A program made the position numbers and the translations under genes. Positions 7,929 through 17,612 of a stretch of 64,000 nucleotides of DNA are shown here, one piece after another (the stretch's first letter is position 1; every line of letters begins with the position of its first letter). The DNA comes from Pseudomonas mandelii. Its GTDB lineage: Bacteria; Pseudomonadota; Gammaproteobacteria; Pseudomonadales; Pseudomonadaceae. The stretch covers positions 434,001 through 498,000 of the forward strand of contig NZ_RCZA01000001.1 of NCBI RefSeq assembly GCF_006438925.1, read 5' to 3'. The notes under the pieces were generated by a model. That model was not told the origin of the DNA. It ran no database searches and saw only the letters and a list, made by a program, of their open reading frames with translations.

Positions 7929-9140
7929 TTACTCCTTGCTCAAATCCACCAACGGCGCCTGCCGCACCTCAGTCTCCCGACCACCCTGAATGTCGCTCAC
8001 AGTTTTCAAAGCCTTATCCACAGCCCCTTTATCCACCAGCAAGCTATACCGGATCTGAAACTGTCTCTGTTCTTTAACCCCAATCGTCGGCACCAGATTC
8101 AGTGGCCGCTGATACCGACGGTTGTAGGAAAAGCTCGTTCCCGGTTCAAGACCCGTGACATAGCCCTGCCCTTGGGTGTCCGTATTTTTCCACAGGGAGA
8201 ACACCGGCAACTGTTGAGTATTGAAACCCACGGAAACCCCGAGGCTGCCGGCCTTGTTATGCAATACGGTCAGCGTATCGCCCTTGGCGTCGGCATACGG
8301 CACGACATTGTAAACCGTCTCGTCGTAATCCTTGGTTGGCGCGCGGTAGGTCTGCCAGTCTGGCAAATCCCCTTTGGCCTTGTCGTTGAACGGCGACACC
8401 TGTTTAACCGGCGCAGCAAACCGGGCGCCCTCTTCCAGGAATGGAGTGCTGAAGTTGCTGTGATACAGCGCCTGATACTCCTTCGGATAGTCGCCGTTGT
8501 TGGTCAGGGTGTCGTTGAGGGCGAATGCTGCGCTGCCGGGCTCGGTGACCAGTTCCGTTATCACCGAGAAGTCGACTTTCTTGAACGCCTGCTCTTTCAG
8601 CTCGCCGCGCAGGCTGATGGCGTAAGGCGGTTTTTCATCGATGTGCAAAGTGACTTTGCTGGCCGGAATGTTGGCGGCACGGCCGTGGAGGGTCAGCAGT
8701 TCACCGTTGTCCATGCCGGGGTGACCGACCCACTCGTAGCCGCAACGGGCGACCAGTTCGTTAAAGCCCTCAAGCCAGCCCAGCCCGCCGCGGCCGTTGA
8801 GTTCGATGAAGGACGGATTGACCACGTCCTTGACGGGCGAGTCCCAGCCCATACGCACATTACCGACCGACGCCTGCAAAACGTTCATCCCACGAGTGGG
8901 GACCACCGAAAGTTTCATTGTGCCGTTATCGATGTCGACGATGCTGACGCCCTCCTGTCGACCGCCGTGCAAGTTACGAAGGGTCACGGAGAAGGGTTTG
9001 TCGGTTTTTACACCGAGTTGCTGGCTGGTGACCTGCCAGTTTTGGGCAGCCTTGTCGCTGTCGAGCAGAACGTAATCCCAGGCCATGGCGTGGGAGGCGG
9101 ACAGCGCGCCAAAGGCAACGACGAATTTGAGCGGAGTCAT
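7929..9140 (-). CDS. Exported DUF4432 (aldose-1-epimerase-like) protein
   Basis: A 403-residue protein of the DUF4432/aldose 1-epimerase-like superfamily. Residues 1-20 form a Sec signal peptide ending SHAMAWDY, so it is predicted to be periplasmic. Family landmarks are the galactose-mutarotase-type strands with VVPTRGMNVLQA, GWLEGFNELVARCGYEWVG, LHGRAANIPA and LYHSNF. The family binds sugars, and the substrate is unknown. It is convergent with the hypothetical pair before it and divergent from the Srf cluster. Confidence 0.85.
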   Translation of the reverse strand: MTPLKFVVAFGALSASHAMAWDYVLLDSDKAAQNWQVTSQQLGVKTDKPFSVTLRNLHGGRQEGVSIVDIDNGTMKLSVVPTRGMNVLQASVGNVRMGWDSPVKDVVNPSFIELNGRGGLGWLEGFNELVARCGYEWVGHPGMDNGELLTLHGRAANIPASKVTLHIDEKPPYAISLRGELKEQAFKKVDFSVITELVTEPGSAAFALNDTLTNNGDYPKEYQALYHSNFSTPFLEEGARFAAPVKQVSPFNDKAKGDLPDWQTYRAPTKDYDETVYNVVPYADAKGDTLTVLHNKAGSLGVSVGFNTQQLPVFSLWKNTDTQGQGYVTGLEPGTSFSYNRRYQRPLNLVPTIGVKEQRQFQIRYSLLVDKGAVDKALKTVSDIQGGRETEVRQAPLVDLSKE

Positions 9141-9406
9141 GGGGAAGCCTTTCTTGGAGTTGTGCGTTTTTTATAGCGCTGATGAAACGATTCAGCAAGC
9201 CTAAAAAGCGTACACCCTAGCCTTCCCGAGCCAATTTAAATTGACCTCATGCAACCTCCGCACGCTTACGCTAGTCTCATACGGTTTTGAACCTCCGGCA
9301 AATTGACGGCGACATCATTATGACATTAAGGTCGCCAGCTAATTTCAGGAGCAAGAGCAGACACCTTTGTCTGTCATTTTTGCGCAGCGGAACATATGGA
9401 GTTTGA

Positions 9407-10783
9407 ATGCGCGGGGCACTATTACGCAGCGGTAAGAGCGGGTCATTCACTGCCCTGGGCGAGACAGGTCAACCGGTATACCGGGCGGCCCTGCAATTGC
9501 GCGAAGCCATTCGCCGCAAGAACCCCGAGATGGTCGATCATCTGGCCATCCCTCAAAGCGACGAACTCGGTAACCAGATCGATTGGTACAGCGGTCTCGA
9601 CGGCGATGTGATCCCGTGGAGCAGCGCGACCGAAGAAGAACGTGCCCCTGCCCGCCGCCAGCTTGAAGCCCTGAAGACCGCGCTCGACGAGTTGAGCCAG
9701 CGTTTCCTGGGCACTGATCCAGCCGAACAGCAGCAAGGCGACAAAGCCGTGTTCGGCAAGCTGCTCAAGCGTGTGATTCATTTCCCCGACGAAAACTTCG
9801 TCTACCTGGTGCAAGGCAAACCGGTGCTGACCTTTTGGGGCTTCGAGCATGCCGGTACCGGCAATCGCGATCCCCTGCACTGCCTCTATCAGGTTCCGCC
9901 TGCGTTTACCCTGCCCCCCGTGGTCGAAGCCGCGCCCGTGGTTGCGCCTCCCGTCGTGCCGGTGATTGCTCGTCCGTGGTGGCGGCGCTGGTGGTGGTGG
10001 CTGTTGCTGCTGCCTTTGTTGCTGCTGCTTTTGTGGCTATTACTGGGCTTGCGTGGTTGTGTGCCGATTCCGCTGGTGGCGGTCGATCTGCTCCCCCAGG
10101 GCGTCGTACCTGTTGAAAGGCAACTGGAAGAGCCACAACTGACCGGCCATGCCACGACGCTCAATGGCGTTCCTGTGACGGGCACCGTTGTAGGCTCCAC
10201 CACGGGAACCGGCACCGCTGTGACCGGAACCCATGACGTGGAAGCGCCGGCGGTCGAGGGCAACGAGGCTGATGCAGCGCCGGCAGACTTGGCCAAAGAC
10301 CCAGCCAAAGACCCGGCAGCCGAAGACCCAACCGCGCCACCCGAAAACAAAACTGCGCCGCCGGATATCACATCGCCCGAGGCCGAAAAATCCGCCGCCG
10401 CAAAACCCGGCCCTCCCCTGAGCATTCCGCCAGACGCCGCCGATGGTGCCGCCAAGTTCCTCGACGGTCAGTTCCGCGCCGGTGCCGGTATTCAGGATCG
10501 CCGAACCGGCAAACCCCTGCGTCTGGAATACCAGCTCAAGGACGGTAAAGGCGAAGTCACCGTACACCAGGCCGACGGCACGAAATGCAGCGGGCCGGTG
10601 AGCGCTACTATGAAGGGTGGCAGCCTGGCCATCGACAGTCAGGGCCAGGCCGTATGTGGCGATGGCAGCACTTACGACATGCCAAAGGTCAACTGCCGCA
10701 AAGGGGCGACCACAGTCGCAGACTGCACCGGCGGTTACGGCAAAGAACAATTCCCCATGTCCATGCGGCACGTGGCCGAATAA
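9407..10783 (+). CDS. srfA: SrfA-like single-pass membrane protein
   Basis: A 458-residue protein and the first gene of the Srf cluster. Order of parts: an N-terminal cytoplasmic domain (about 20-165), a proline-rich bridge, a Trp-rich transmembrane helix (about 191-216), then a low-complexity Ala/Pro/Asp linker and a Cys-containing periplasmic C-terminal domain (about 345-458). Residues 46-71 and 131-145 closely resemble residues 37-61 and 113-126 of the vWA protein that closes the cluster, so the two share a domain. The name follows the SrfA family of Salmonella-type srfABC loci and rests on context. GGAG lies 5 nt before the ATG. The stop is 17 bp before srfB. Confidence 0.72.
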   Translation: MRGALLRSGKSGSFTALGETGQPVYRAALQLREAIRRKNPEMVDHLAIPQSDELGNQIDWYSGLDGDVIPWSSATEEERAPARRQLEALKTALDELSQRFLGTDPAEQQQGDKAVFGKLLKRVIHFPDENFVYLVQGKPVLTFWGFEHAGTGNRDPLHCLYQVPPAFTLPPVVEAAPVVAPPVVPVIARPWWRRWWWWLLLLPLLLLLLWLLLGLRGCVPIPLVAVDLLPQGVVPVERQLEEPQLTGHATTLNGVPVTGTVVGSTTGTGTAVTGTHDVEAPAVEGNEADAAPADLAKDPAKDPAAEDPTAPPENKTAPPDITSPEAEKSAAAKPGPPLSIPPDAADGAAKFLDGQFRAGAGIQDRRTGKPLRLEYQLKDGKGEVTVHQADGTKCSGPVSATMKGGSLAIDSQGQAVCGDGSTYDMPKVNCRKGATTVADCTGGYGKEQFPMSMRHVAE

Positions 10784-10800
10784 AAACGGAATAACCCGAC

Positions 10801-13800
10801 ATGTTGCCTGAAGTCACCCAATTCGAAGACACCGTCACGCTGGTCAGCGACACCGGCATCCAGTTCATGGATTTCGCCCTGCGCCTGGATCCTCGCAAGG
10901 AACCGGCCGGCGAATTCGCACCGATGATCAGCGGGCTGATCTGCCGCCTGTCGTACAACGAAGAGAAAGACTTCTTTTTCTACGAGCCGGAGCCGGAAAA
11001 GGTCGAGAAAGCCAAACCTGCGTTCAGCGTCGACATGAAAAGCAGCGTCGAGTTGCTGGACGGTATCTGGCTGCCGACCCCGTTTTTCCGCTTCATGCCG
11101 CCGCACCGCTTCGATGAAGGTCCGACCAACTGGTCGCGCATGCGTCTGGTGAAACTGGCGACACCCGACATTGACGGCAACACCCACCGCCTGACGATGG
11201 CCTTCGATAGCCGCGTGATGCCCAAGCGTGACGGCACCGCTTACCTGGCGCCCAACGAAGAAGACATCAGCTCCGGCGTGTCCTTCAAACTGGCGACGAA
11301 GGCCAGCGAAACCCGCTGGTTCCTGGCCCAACCGTGGGTCAACGAGTGGCTGTTGGAAGTGTTCAACGAGGGCAATGCCCACCGCTCGCGCGCAGAGCTG
11401 GACACCGACATCCGCGCCAACTATCACTTGGCGCACTACCTCAACTTGCTCAGCCTGTTGAGCAAGCCGTCCGCCGCCCAGCAGTCGACGGCCCGTGCGA
11501 AAGTTGAAATCCCTGAGCTGAAAGTAGTCGCCAACGACAGCAATGGCCTGGTCAAACCGATTCCGGTGGACCTGGTGCTGGACGTCGGCAACTCGCGCAC
11601 CTGCGGCATCCTGATCGAGAACCACGGTCAGGCCGGTTCCGGGTTGAAACAGAACTACGTGCTGGAACTGCGCGATCTGATCACCCCGGAACACACCTAC
11701 AATCTGCCGTTCGAAAGCCGTGTGGAATTCGCCCAGGCGTACTTCGGCAAGGACCACTGTTCGGTCAAGAGCGGCCGTCACGATGCGTTCCAATGGGCGA
11801 CGATTGCCCGCGTCGGCAATGAGGCCAGCCGTCTGGCCAGCCGTCGCCGTGGTACCGAAGGTTCCACTGGCCTGTCCAGCCCGAAACGTTATCTGTGGGA
11901 CGAAAACGCCTACGGCCACGGCTGGCGTTTCAACTGCTCGTACATCAAGACCGACAGCGAGCCGTACGCCACAGCCGCGCCGTTCTCGCACCTGATCAAT
12001 GAAACCGGCGAGGCGCTTTACAGCCTCGAAGAAGACGATCGTCTGCCGGTGTTCATGCCGCGTTACTCGCGCAGCTCGCTGATGACCTTCATGCTCGCCG
12101 AAGTGCTGGCCCAGGCGCTGTCGCAAATCAACAGCCCGGCCCAGCGTTCGCGGCAGGGACACACCCGCGTGCCGCGTCAGCTCAACAGCATCACCCTGAC
12201 CGTGCCGCCGGGCATGCCGCAGGCCGAGCGCAGCATCCTCAACGAACGCATGCTGCAAGCCATCGGCCTGGTGTGGAAGAGCCTCGGCTGGCATGCCGGC
12301 GAAGAGGATCCACATCAGGATCAGGCCATCAGCCCGCGCACGCCGATCCCAAGTATCCGCGTGGAATGGGACGAAGCCTCTTGCGGCCAGTTGGTCTACC
12401 TGTACACCGAGGTCAATGAGAACTTCGCCGGTCACCCCGAAGAGTTTTTCGACACCATCGCCCGGCCGGACAAGACCGACCGCGAACGCATCACCCTCGC
12501 GACCATCGATATCGGCGGCGGCACCACGGACCTGGTGATCACTGACTATCGCCTCGACCGTGCCGGCAACACTGGCAGCGGCAGCAACGTGCACATCGTG
12601 CCCGAGCAGCGTTTTCGCGATGGTTTCAAAGTCGCCGGCGATGACATCCTGCTGGACGTGATTCAGGACTTCATCCTGCCGAGCTTCGAAAAAGCCTTGC
12701 AGAACGCCGGCGTGAAAGCCCCGGATTCGCTGATGTCTCGGTTGTGCGGCGATGAGTCGGTCAGCGCCCAGGACATGATTCTGCGCCAGCAATTGAACCT
12801 GCAGGTGTTCGCACCGCTGGGCCTGGCGCTACTCAAGGCGTACGAGCATTACGACCCGCAAGTGCCGCAAGAAGTCACCCCACAAAGCTATCACCAGTTG
12901 CTCGGTGACAACGCGATCAGCCAGACCGTGCTCGACTACGTCAACGCCGCCGTGCGCCGCGATGTCGGTGGCCAGAGCGGTTTCGACCTGTATGCCGCAC
13001 CGATCAGCTTTGACCTGCAGAAGCTTCACGCCGCGTTCCTCAACGACCAGATCAACATCACCAAGATTCTCGGTGCGCTGTGTGAAGTGGTTGCGCATTA
13101 CCCGTGCGACGTCCTGCTGCTGACCGGCCGCCCTTCTCGCCTGCCCGGCATCCAGGCGTTCATTCGCAAGGTGTTGCCACTGCCACCGGGGCGCATTCTG
13201 GCGCTGCAAAACTACCGCACCGGCGGCTGGTATCCGTTCCACAAGAACGGCCGGATCGACGACCCGAAAAGCACCGCGTCGGTGGGTGCCATGCTCTGCC
13301 TGTTGTGTGCCAATCACAGCGTGCCGAACTTCTACTTCCGCTCTTCGGCGCTCAAGCCGTATTCGACGGTCAAGCACATCGGCGTAATCGACCTGAACAA
13401 CGTGATCAAGGATGCCGACGTGCTGTACCGCGACATCCAGTCCGAAGACTACAAAATCAAGCTGCCGGAAATCGGCGTTGGCGATGCCGCCGACACGCCG
13501 CAACTGGAAATGCGCGGCGATCTGCGCCTCGGTTTCCGTCAGTTGGCCGCTGATCGCTGGGCCGCCTCGCCGCTGTACACCTTGCGGTTCACCAAGGCCG
13601 GTCGGGAGAAGTTTTCCCGGGCGAGCGGTGAAAACGGCAGCGCGCCGCTGCTCAAGGTGCGGTTCGAGGTCAAGCCGGCAGACAAATACACGCGCAAGCA
13701 GGATCTGGTCAGCGACCGCCTCTCGGTTCGCGACATCGAATCCAACTGTAACAACGTCAACTTCAACCCGCGCAGCGACCTCGAGCTGGAACTCAACACC

Positions 13801-13866
13801 ATGCTCGACGCCGGCCTGAGCGAGACCAAGTACTGGCTCGACAGTGGAAGTGTGAAACGCAAATGA
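10801..13866 (+). CDS. srfB: SrfB-family protein with actin/Hsp70-type ATPase motifs
   Basis: A 1021-residue SrfB-family protein. A beta-rich N-terminal domain (about 1-240) precedes an ATPase core with three landmarks of the actin/Hsp70 superfamily: phosphate-1 at 261-269 (DVGNSRTCG), phosphate-2 at 570-577 (DIGGGTTD) and an adenosine-type motif around 774-779 (LTGRPS). There is no signal peptide, so it is cytoplasmic. SrfB was named as a putative virulence factor in Salmonella, and its biochemical role is unknown. The ATPase assignment is from motifs. The stop overlaps the srfC start (ATGA), indicating translational coupling and probably fixed stoichiometry. Confidence 0.88.
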   Translation: MLPEVTQFEDTVTLVSDTGIQFMDFALRLDPRKEPAGEFAPMISGLICRLSYNEEKDFFFYEPEPEKVEKAKPAFSVDMKSSVELLDGIWLPTPFFRFMPPHRFDEGPTNWSRMRLVKLATPDIDGNTHRLTMAFDSRVMPKRDGTAYLAPNEEDISSGVSFKLATKASETRWFLAQPWVNEWLLEVFNEGNAHRSRAELDTDIRANYHLAHYLNLLSLLSKPSAAQQSTARAKVEIPELKVVANDSNGLVKPIPVDLVLDVGNSRTCGILIENHGQAGSGLKQNYVLELRDLITPEHTYNLPFESRVEFAQAYFGKDHCSVKSGRHDAFQWATIARVGNEASRLASRRRGTEGSTGLSSPKRYLWDENAYGHGWRFNCSYIKTDSEPYATAAPFSHLINETGEALYSLEEDDRLPVFMPRYSRSSLMTFMLAEVLAQALSQINSPAQRSRQGHTRVPRQLNSITLTVPPGMPQAERSILNERMLQAIGLVWKSLGWHAGEEDPHQDQAISPRTPIPSIRVEWDEASCGQLVYLYTEVNENFAGHPEEFFDTIARPDKTDRERITLATIDIGGGTTDLVITDYRLDRAGNTGSGSNVHIVPEQRFRDGFKVAGDDILLDVIQDFILPSFEKALQNAGVKAPDSLMSRLCGDESVSAQDMILRQQLNLQVFAPLGLALLKAYEHYDPQVPQEVTPQSYHQLLGDNAISQTVLDYVNAAVRRDVGGQSGFDLYAAPISFDLQKLHAAFLNDQINITKILGALCEVVAHYPCDVLLLTGRPSRLPGIQAFIRKVLPLPPGRILALQNYRTGGWYPFHKNGRIDDPKSTASVGAMLCLLCANHSVPNFYFRSSALKPYSTVKHIGVIDLNNVIKDADVLYRDIQSEDYKIKLPEIGVGDAADTPQLEMRGDLRLGFRQLAADRWAASPLYTLRFTKAGREKFSRASGENGSAPLLKVRFEVKPADKYTRKQDLVSDRLSVRDIESNCNNVNFNPRSDLELELNTMLDAGLSETKYWLDSGSVKRK

Positions 13867-16577
13867 ATGATCTGACCCCCGATCAAACTCAGCTCTCTGC
13901 CAGTTGGGCCGCTGTTTATGAAGGCGCCGGTCAGGCGCTGGACTGGATTGGCCAGACGCGCGGCAATGCCCCGCGCCTGGACAGCGAAGCCGACAACCTG
14001 AACATCCGCCTGCACCGCGCCCGCAACCTGGCTCAAAGCCTCGGTCGCGTGGCCTGCACGCCGATGACCATCGGCTTTTTCGGTTTGTCCCAGGCCGGCA
14101 AGTCCTACCTGATTTCGGCCCTCGCTGCGGGTCAGAACGGCAAACTGGAAACCGATTTCGGTGGCCAGCGCCTGGACTTCATCAAGCACATCAACCCGGT
14201 GGGTGGCGGCAAGGAAGCCACCGGACTGGTGACGCGCTTCAGCCGTCGAGCAACGGAAAGTCAGGACAATGACTTTCCGGTAGAACTCACGCTGTTCAAG
14301 GAAATCGAGCTGGCGAAGATCCTCGCCAACTCCTGGTTCAAGGATTTCGACCTTGAGCGCATTTCCTACGAGATCGACGAAGAGCGTATCCAGCGCGTAC
14401 TTAAACCGTTTGAAGGCCGCGAAACCGGGCCGCTGCAAACGGGCGTCAACGCTGACGATCTGGTGTCGCTGTGGGATTACCTGCGCGACAACTTCCGCAA
14501 CTCGGTGAAGAAACTCGAGCACCTGTATTGGCCAAAGGCATTACAACTGGCACCACGCCTGAATTTTCAGGAGCGGGCCGAGCTGTTTTCGATCCTGTGG
14601 GGTGAGCAAAGCGAGCTGACACGGGTGTATCAGCAACTGGCCGGCGCGCTGCACAAGCTGGGCCTGCCCGAGACCGTGTTCGCACCGTTGAAGGCCTTGG
14701 TGAGTTTCGAAAACGACACCTACAGCCAGCGCGACAGCATCATGAACGTCGACATTCTCGAACGCTTCGGCAGCCCACGGGACTTGCCGATCGACGTTCG
14801 ACCACTGGTTGGCGATCGCCTGCAAAACAGTCAGGCGATTGCGGTTGCGCAACTGGCGGCGTTGACTGCCGAAATGACCTTCCGCCTGATCGAAGCGCCG
14901 GTGGATGACATCGTCAATCAGGTCGACCTGCTGGATTTCCCCGGTTATCGCGGGCGCAAGAAACTGCACGAGATCGCCGACTCCAACGACCCGCAATCCG
15001 CTACCAAGGACAACTCCGTTTCCCAGCTGATCCTGCGTGGCAAGGTCGCCTACCTGTTCGAACGCTACACCGACAACCAGGAAATGAACGCACTGGTGGT
15101 CTGCACCGGTTCGACCAAGCAGAGCGACGTCAACGACGTAGGCCCGGTGCTGACCCGCTGGATCGAAAAGACTCAGGGCGCCGACTCGGCCGCTCGCAGC
15201 AAGCGCGACACCGGTCTGATCTGGGCGCTGACCATGCTCGACCTGCGCATTACCAACTCCCTGAGCCTGACACCTGATCAGTACGACGAGAGCTGGAACG
15301 GCATGGTCAAGCTGACCATGCTGGAGCGCTTCGGTAGCCTGAGCTGGATGAGCGACTGGGCCGGCACACCGTTCCAGAACACCTTCCTGGTGCGCAAACC
15401 GCGCATGGACGCGGCGTTCATCGAGCAAGACACGACCGGTGCTGAAACCGGCCTCAATACCATCTATCAGGAACGTGTCGACGCACTGGGCACCAGCTTC
15501 GTCGGCAACGCTCTGGTGTGCAAACACATCAAGAACCCGGCCAATGCCTGGGCGCAAATGCTGCGCAACGATGACGGTGGCATCAGTCACTTCAGCAGCA
15601 GCTTCACCGGCGTGGCCAATATCGAATTCAAACTGCAGCGCATCCGCGAGCAATTGAGCGAATGCCTCGAAGGCCTGACCACTCACGGCCTGAGCACCTG
15701 GTACCACGCCGACGGCGACGGTGCCGCCGCTGCGAAGAAAGCCCAGGCGCAGATGATTCTGACCGGCCTGGGCCGTCGTCCGGCGGTGCTCGGCGAGTTG
15801 ATCGATCAACTCGACATGCCGAGCGAAGAGGTGCGCGACCTGTACCTCAGCGGCGTGTACGAAACCGATGACGAGCCAACCGTGAGCGATGAACCGGTCG
15901 CCCCGACGCCGAGCCAGAGCCTGTATGGCAACGACGCCGGTTTCGATTTCGATTTCGGTGACGACACGAGCCCTGACGCACCGGTCAGCAGCAGCAAAAA
16001 CGGCACCCCCGCGCCCGAGCTGCAAAGCAACGAGCACCGATTCGCCAAAGCGGCGTTCAAGGCCTGGATCGCGCACCTGCGTGAACTGACCACCCGGCAA
16101 AGCCTGCTCAACCTGCTCGGTCTGGAAAAAGCATTGCTGGAAGCGGTGGTCGACGAACTGATCACCGCTGGCTATCGCCAGGACTTGCCGGGCCAACTGA
16201 GCCGCGCAGTACTCAAGCGTGCACAAAGCGGCGCGCGGCGCGATCAACTGGTCGAGCGCCAGGTCCTGGAGGTGCAACGGGTACTGCGCGATTTCGTGTC
16301 CTGGTTCGGCTACCTGCAGAAGCCGGTAAGCGAGCGTCCGAACAGCCGTGCCGGCGCCAAGGCGCCCTTATTCTCGTTCTACACCGACATCAGTCCGGGA
16401 CAAGTGCCCGTGCTGCCCGCGCAACCGGCCAATCAGGCGCAGCGGTATCTCGGCGACTGGCTCTCGGGCCTGGCCTACATCACGCAGGACAATGCCGGCC
16501 ATGGCGCCGGACGTGAAATTACCCCTGAACAGAACGAACGGCTGGGCCAAGTGCTCACAGCCTTCACAGCGAGATAA
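13863..16577 (+). CDS. srfC: SrfC-family P-loop (dynamin-like) NTPase
   Basis: A 904-residue SrfC-family protein. The Walker A/G1 motif is at 74-81 (GLSQAGKS) after a hydrophobic strand (TIGFF). A G3-like motif DFPG is at 358-361 in VDLLDFPGYRGR. The G4 motif is not clear (an STKQSD string may stand in for it). These features and the long helical remainder resemble large dynamin-like GTPases, which is inference. An acidic disordered linker (about 670-720, with FDFDFGDD) separates a C-terminal helical domain. No signal peptide is present. It starts within the srfB stop and ends 3 bp before the next gene. Confidence 0.85.
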   Translation: MNDLTPDQTQLSASWAAVYEGAGQALDWIGQTRGNAPRLDSEADNLNIRLHRARNLAQSLGRVACTPMTIGFFGLSQAGKSYLISALAAGQNGKLETDFGGQRLDFIKHINPVGGGKEATGLVTRFSRRATESQDNDFPVELTLFKEIELAKILANSWFKDFDLERISYEIDEERIQRVLKPFEGRETGPLQTGVNADDLVSLWDYLRDNFRNSVKKLEHLYWPKALQLAPRLNFQERAELFSILWGEQSELTRVYQQLAGALHKLGLPETVFAPLKALVSFENDTYSQRDSIMNVDILERFGSPRDLPIDVRPLVGDRLQNSQAIAVAQLAALTAEMTFRLIEAPVDDIVNQVDLLDFPGYRGRKKLHEIADSNDPQSATKDNSVSQLILRGKVAYLFERYTDNQEMNALVVCTGSTKQSDVNDVGPVLTRWIEKTQGADSAARSKRDTGLIWALTMLDLRITNSLSLTPDQYDESWNGMVKLTMLERFGSLSWMSDWAGTPFQNTFLVRKPRMDAAFIEQDTTGAETGLNTIYQERVDALGTSFVGNALVCKHIKNPANAWAQMLRNDDGGISHFSSSFTGVANIEFKLQRIREQLSECLEGLTTHGLSTWYHADGDGAAAAKKAQAQMILTGLGRRPAVLGELIDQLDMPSEEVRDLYLSGVYETDDEPTVSDEPVAPTPSQSLYGNDAGFDFDFGDDTSPDAPVSSSKNGTPAPELQSNEHRFAKAAFKAWIAHLRELTTRQSLLNLLGLEKALLEAVVDELITAGYRQDLPGQLSRAVLKRAQSGARRDQLVERQVLEVQRVLRDFVSWFGYLQKPVSERPNSRAGAKAPLFSFYTDISPGQVPVLPAQPANQAQRYLGDWLSGLAYITQDNAGHGAGREITPEQNERLGQVLTAFTAR

Positions 16578-16580
16578 GCA

Positions 16581-17612
16581 ATGCCAATTCGTGTCGACCT
16601 GCTCGCGTTAGAGCCCAATGTGCCTGGTCAGGCCCGCCTCACTGTGAAGAAGTGGCAGGGTGGCGAGGAACAGCTGGAGTTTTCCATTCAGCGTAACCAG
16701 GACGGTTTTTACCTCCAGGACCACAAGGCCTGGAGCAACAATCCATTCTGGTTCAAGGTCTCGCGTTTCAACGTCACGGCCAGCGGTGAAGGCCTGGAAG
16801 CGCAGGTCGGCCCGGACGTGGTCGACCCGCTGCTGGAAGGTGGCGCCAACTCGCAATTCCAGATCGAACTGCGCGAACAGAGCCAAGGCCACGCGGACAA
16901 AGGCGTGGTTCGGCCAGGCGTTGGCGTGCTGCCGTCCACGGCCGGCGGCCAGACGCGCTCGACGTATGGTGGCGCCGAACTGACGGCGCCGAGTGCACCG
17001 GCACCGGAAATCCCGGAAATCCCGGAGCTGCCTGAACTGGTCCTGTCCACCGCCGAGCCCGAAGTGGAGTTGGAGTCGGTGTCCACCGAGCCCGACTACG
17101 CACCGCCTCCCACACCGGTGAAGAAAAGCAACAAAGGCCTGATCGGCCTGTTGATTGTCGTGTTGTTGCTGCTGGCCGCGGGCGGCGGATTCTGGTTCTA
17201 CAAACGCCCCCCGGCGCCTGCCCCGGTGGCCACAGCCGCTGCCGCCGCACCGACCGGCGCCGACGCTCAAGCCTGCACCCTCGAGAGCATGAACAGCCTG
17301 CCCGAATTGACCTTCGTCCAGACCTGCATCAAGGCTGCGCCCGACAGTGCCAAGTTGCTGGAGATCATCAACCAGGCCAAGGTCGGCAAACACTGCGGTG
17401 TCGCCCAGCGCCTGTACGCCAACCGTGCCCAGGCCGGTGACGCGCTGATCGCCAACGCTTATGCCCGTGAATACGACCCCAAATACCTGAAGGCCAGCGA
17501 GTGCTTCCCGGTCGCGGACAACGCCACTGCGGCCTATTGGTACGAAACCATCCTCACCCAGGACCCGAACAACGCCGAAGCCAAGCAGCGTTTCGAGGAG
17601 TTGCAGAAGTGA
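16581..17612 (+). CDS. Single-pass membrane scaffold protein of the Srf cluster
   Basis: A 343-residue protein of unknown family. The N-terminal beta-rich cytoplasmic domain (about 1-110) is followed by a Pro/Glu-rich linker, one transmembrane helix (about 187-207, GLIGLLIVVLLLLAAGGGFW) and a periplasmic alpha-helical tail. That tail (about 228-343) contains cysteines and TPR/Sel1-like helices such as NATAAYWYETILTQDPNNAEAKQRF. There is no cleavable signal. The arrangement (cytoplasmic domain, membrane, periplasmic repeats) suits a linker between SrfB/SrfC and the periplasmic partners. Its stop overlaps the next start as TGATG. Confidence 0.75.
   Translation: MPIRVDLLALEPNVPGQARLTVKKWQGGEEQLEFSIQRNQDGFYLQDHKAWSNNPFWFKVSRFNVTASGEGLEAQVGPDVVDPLLEGGANSQFQIELREQSQGHADKGVVRPGVGVLPSTAGGQTRSTYGGAELTAPSAPAPEIPEIPELPELVLSTAEPEVELESVSTEPDYAPPPTPVKKSNKGLIGLLIVVLLLLAAGGGFWFYKRPPAPAPVATAAAAAPTGADAQACTLESMNSLPELTFVQTCIKAAPDSAKLLEIINQAKVGKHCGVAQRLYANRAQAGDALIANAYAREYDPKYLKASECFPVADNATAAYWYETILTQDPNNAEAKQRFEELQK

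Noticed and set aside
7845..9176. Plus-strand frame of 443 codons
   Set aside because: Antisense to the DUF4432 gene, which has a signal peptide and family motifs.
10735..12792. Minus-strand frame of 685 codons
   Set aside because: Antisense to srfB. Long mirror frames are normal in GC-rich DNA and this one shows no motifs.
14541..16277. Minus-strand frame of 578 codons
   Set aside because: Antisense to srfC, with no recognisable domain.
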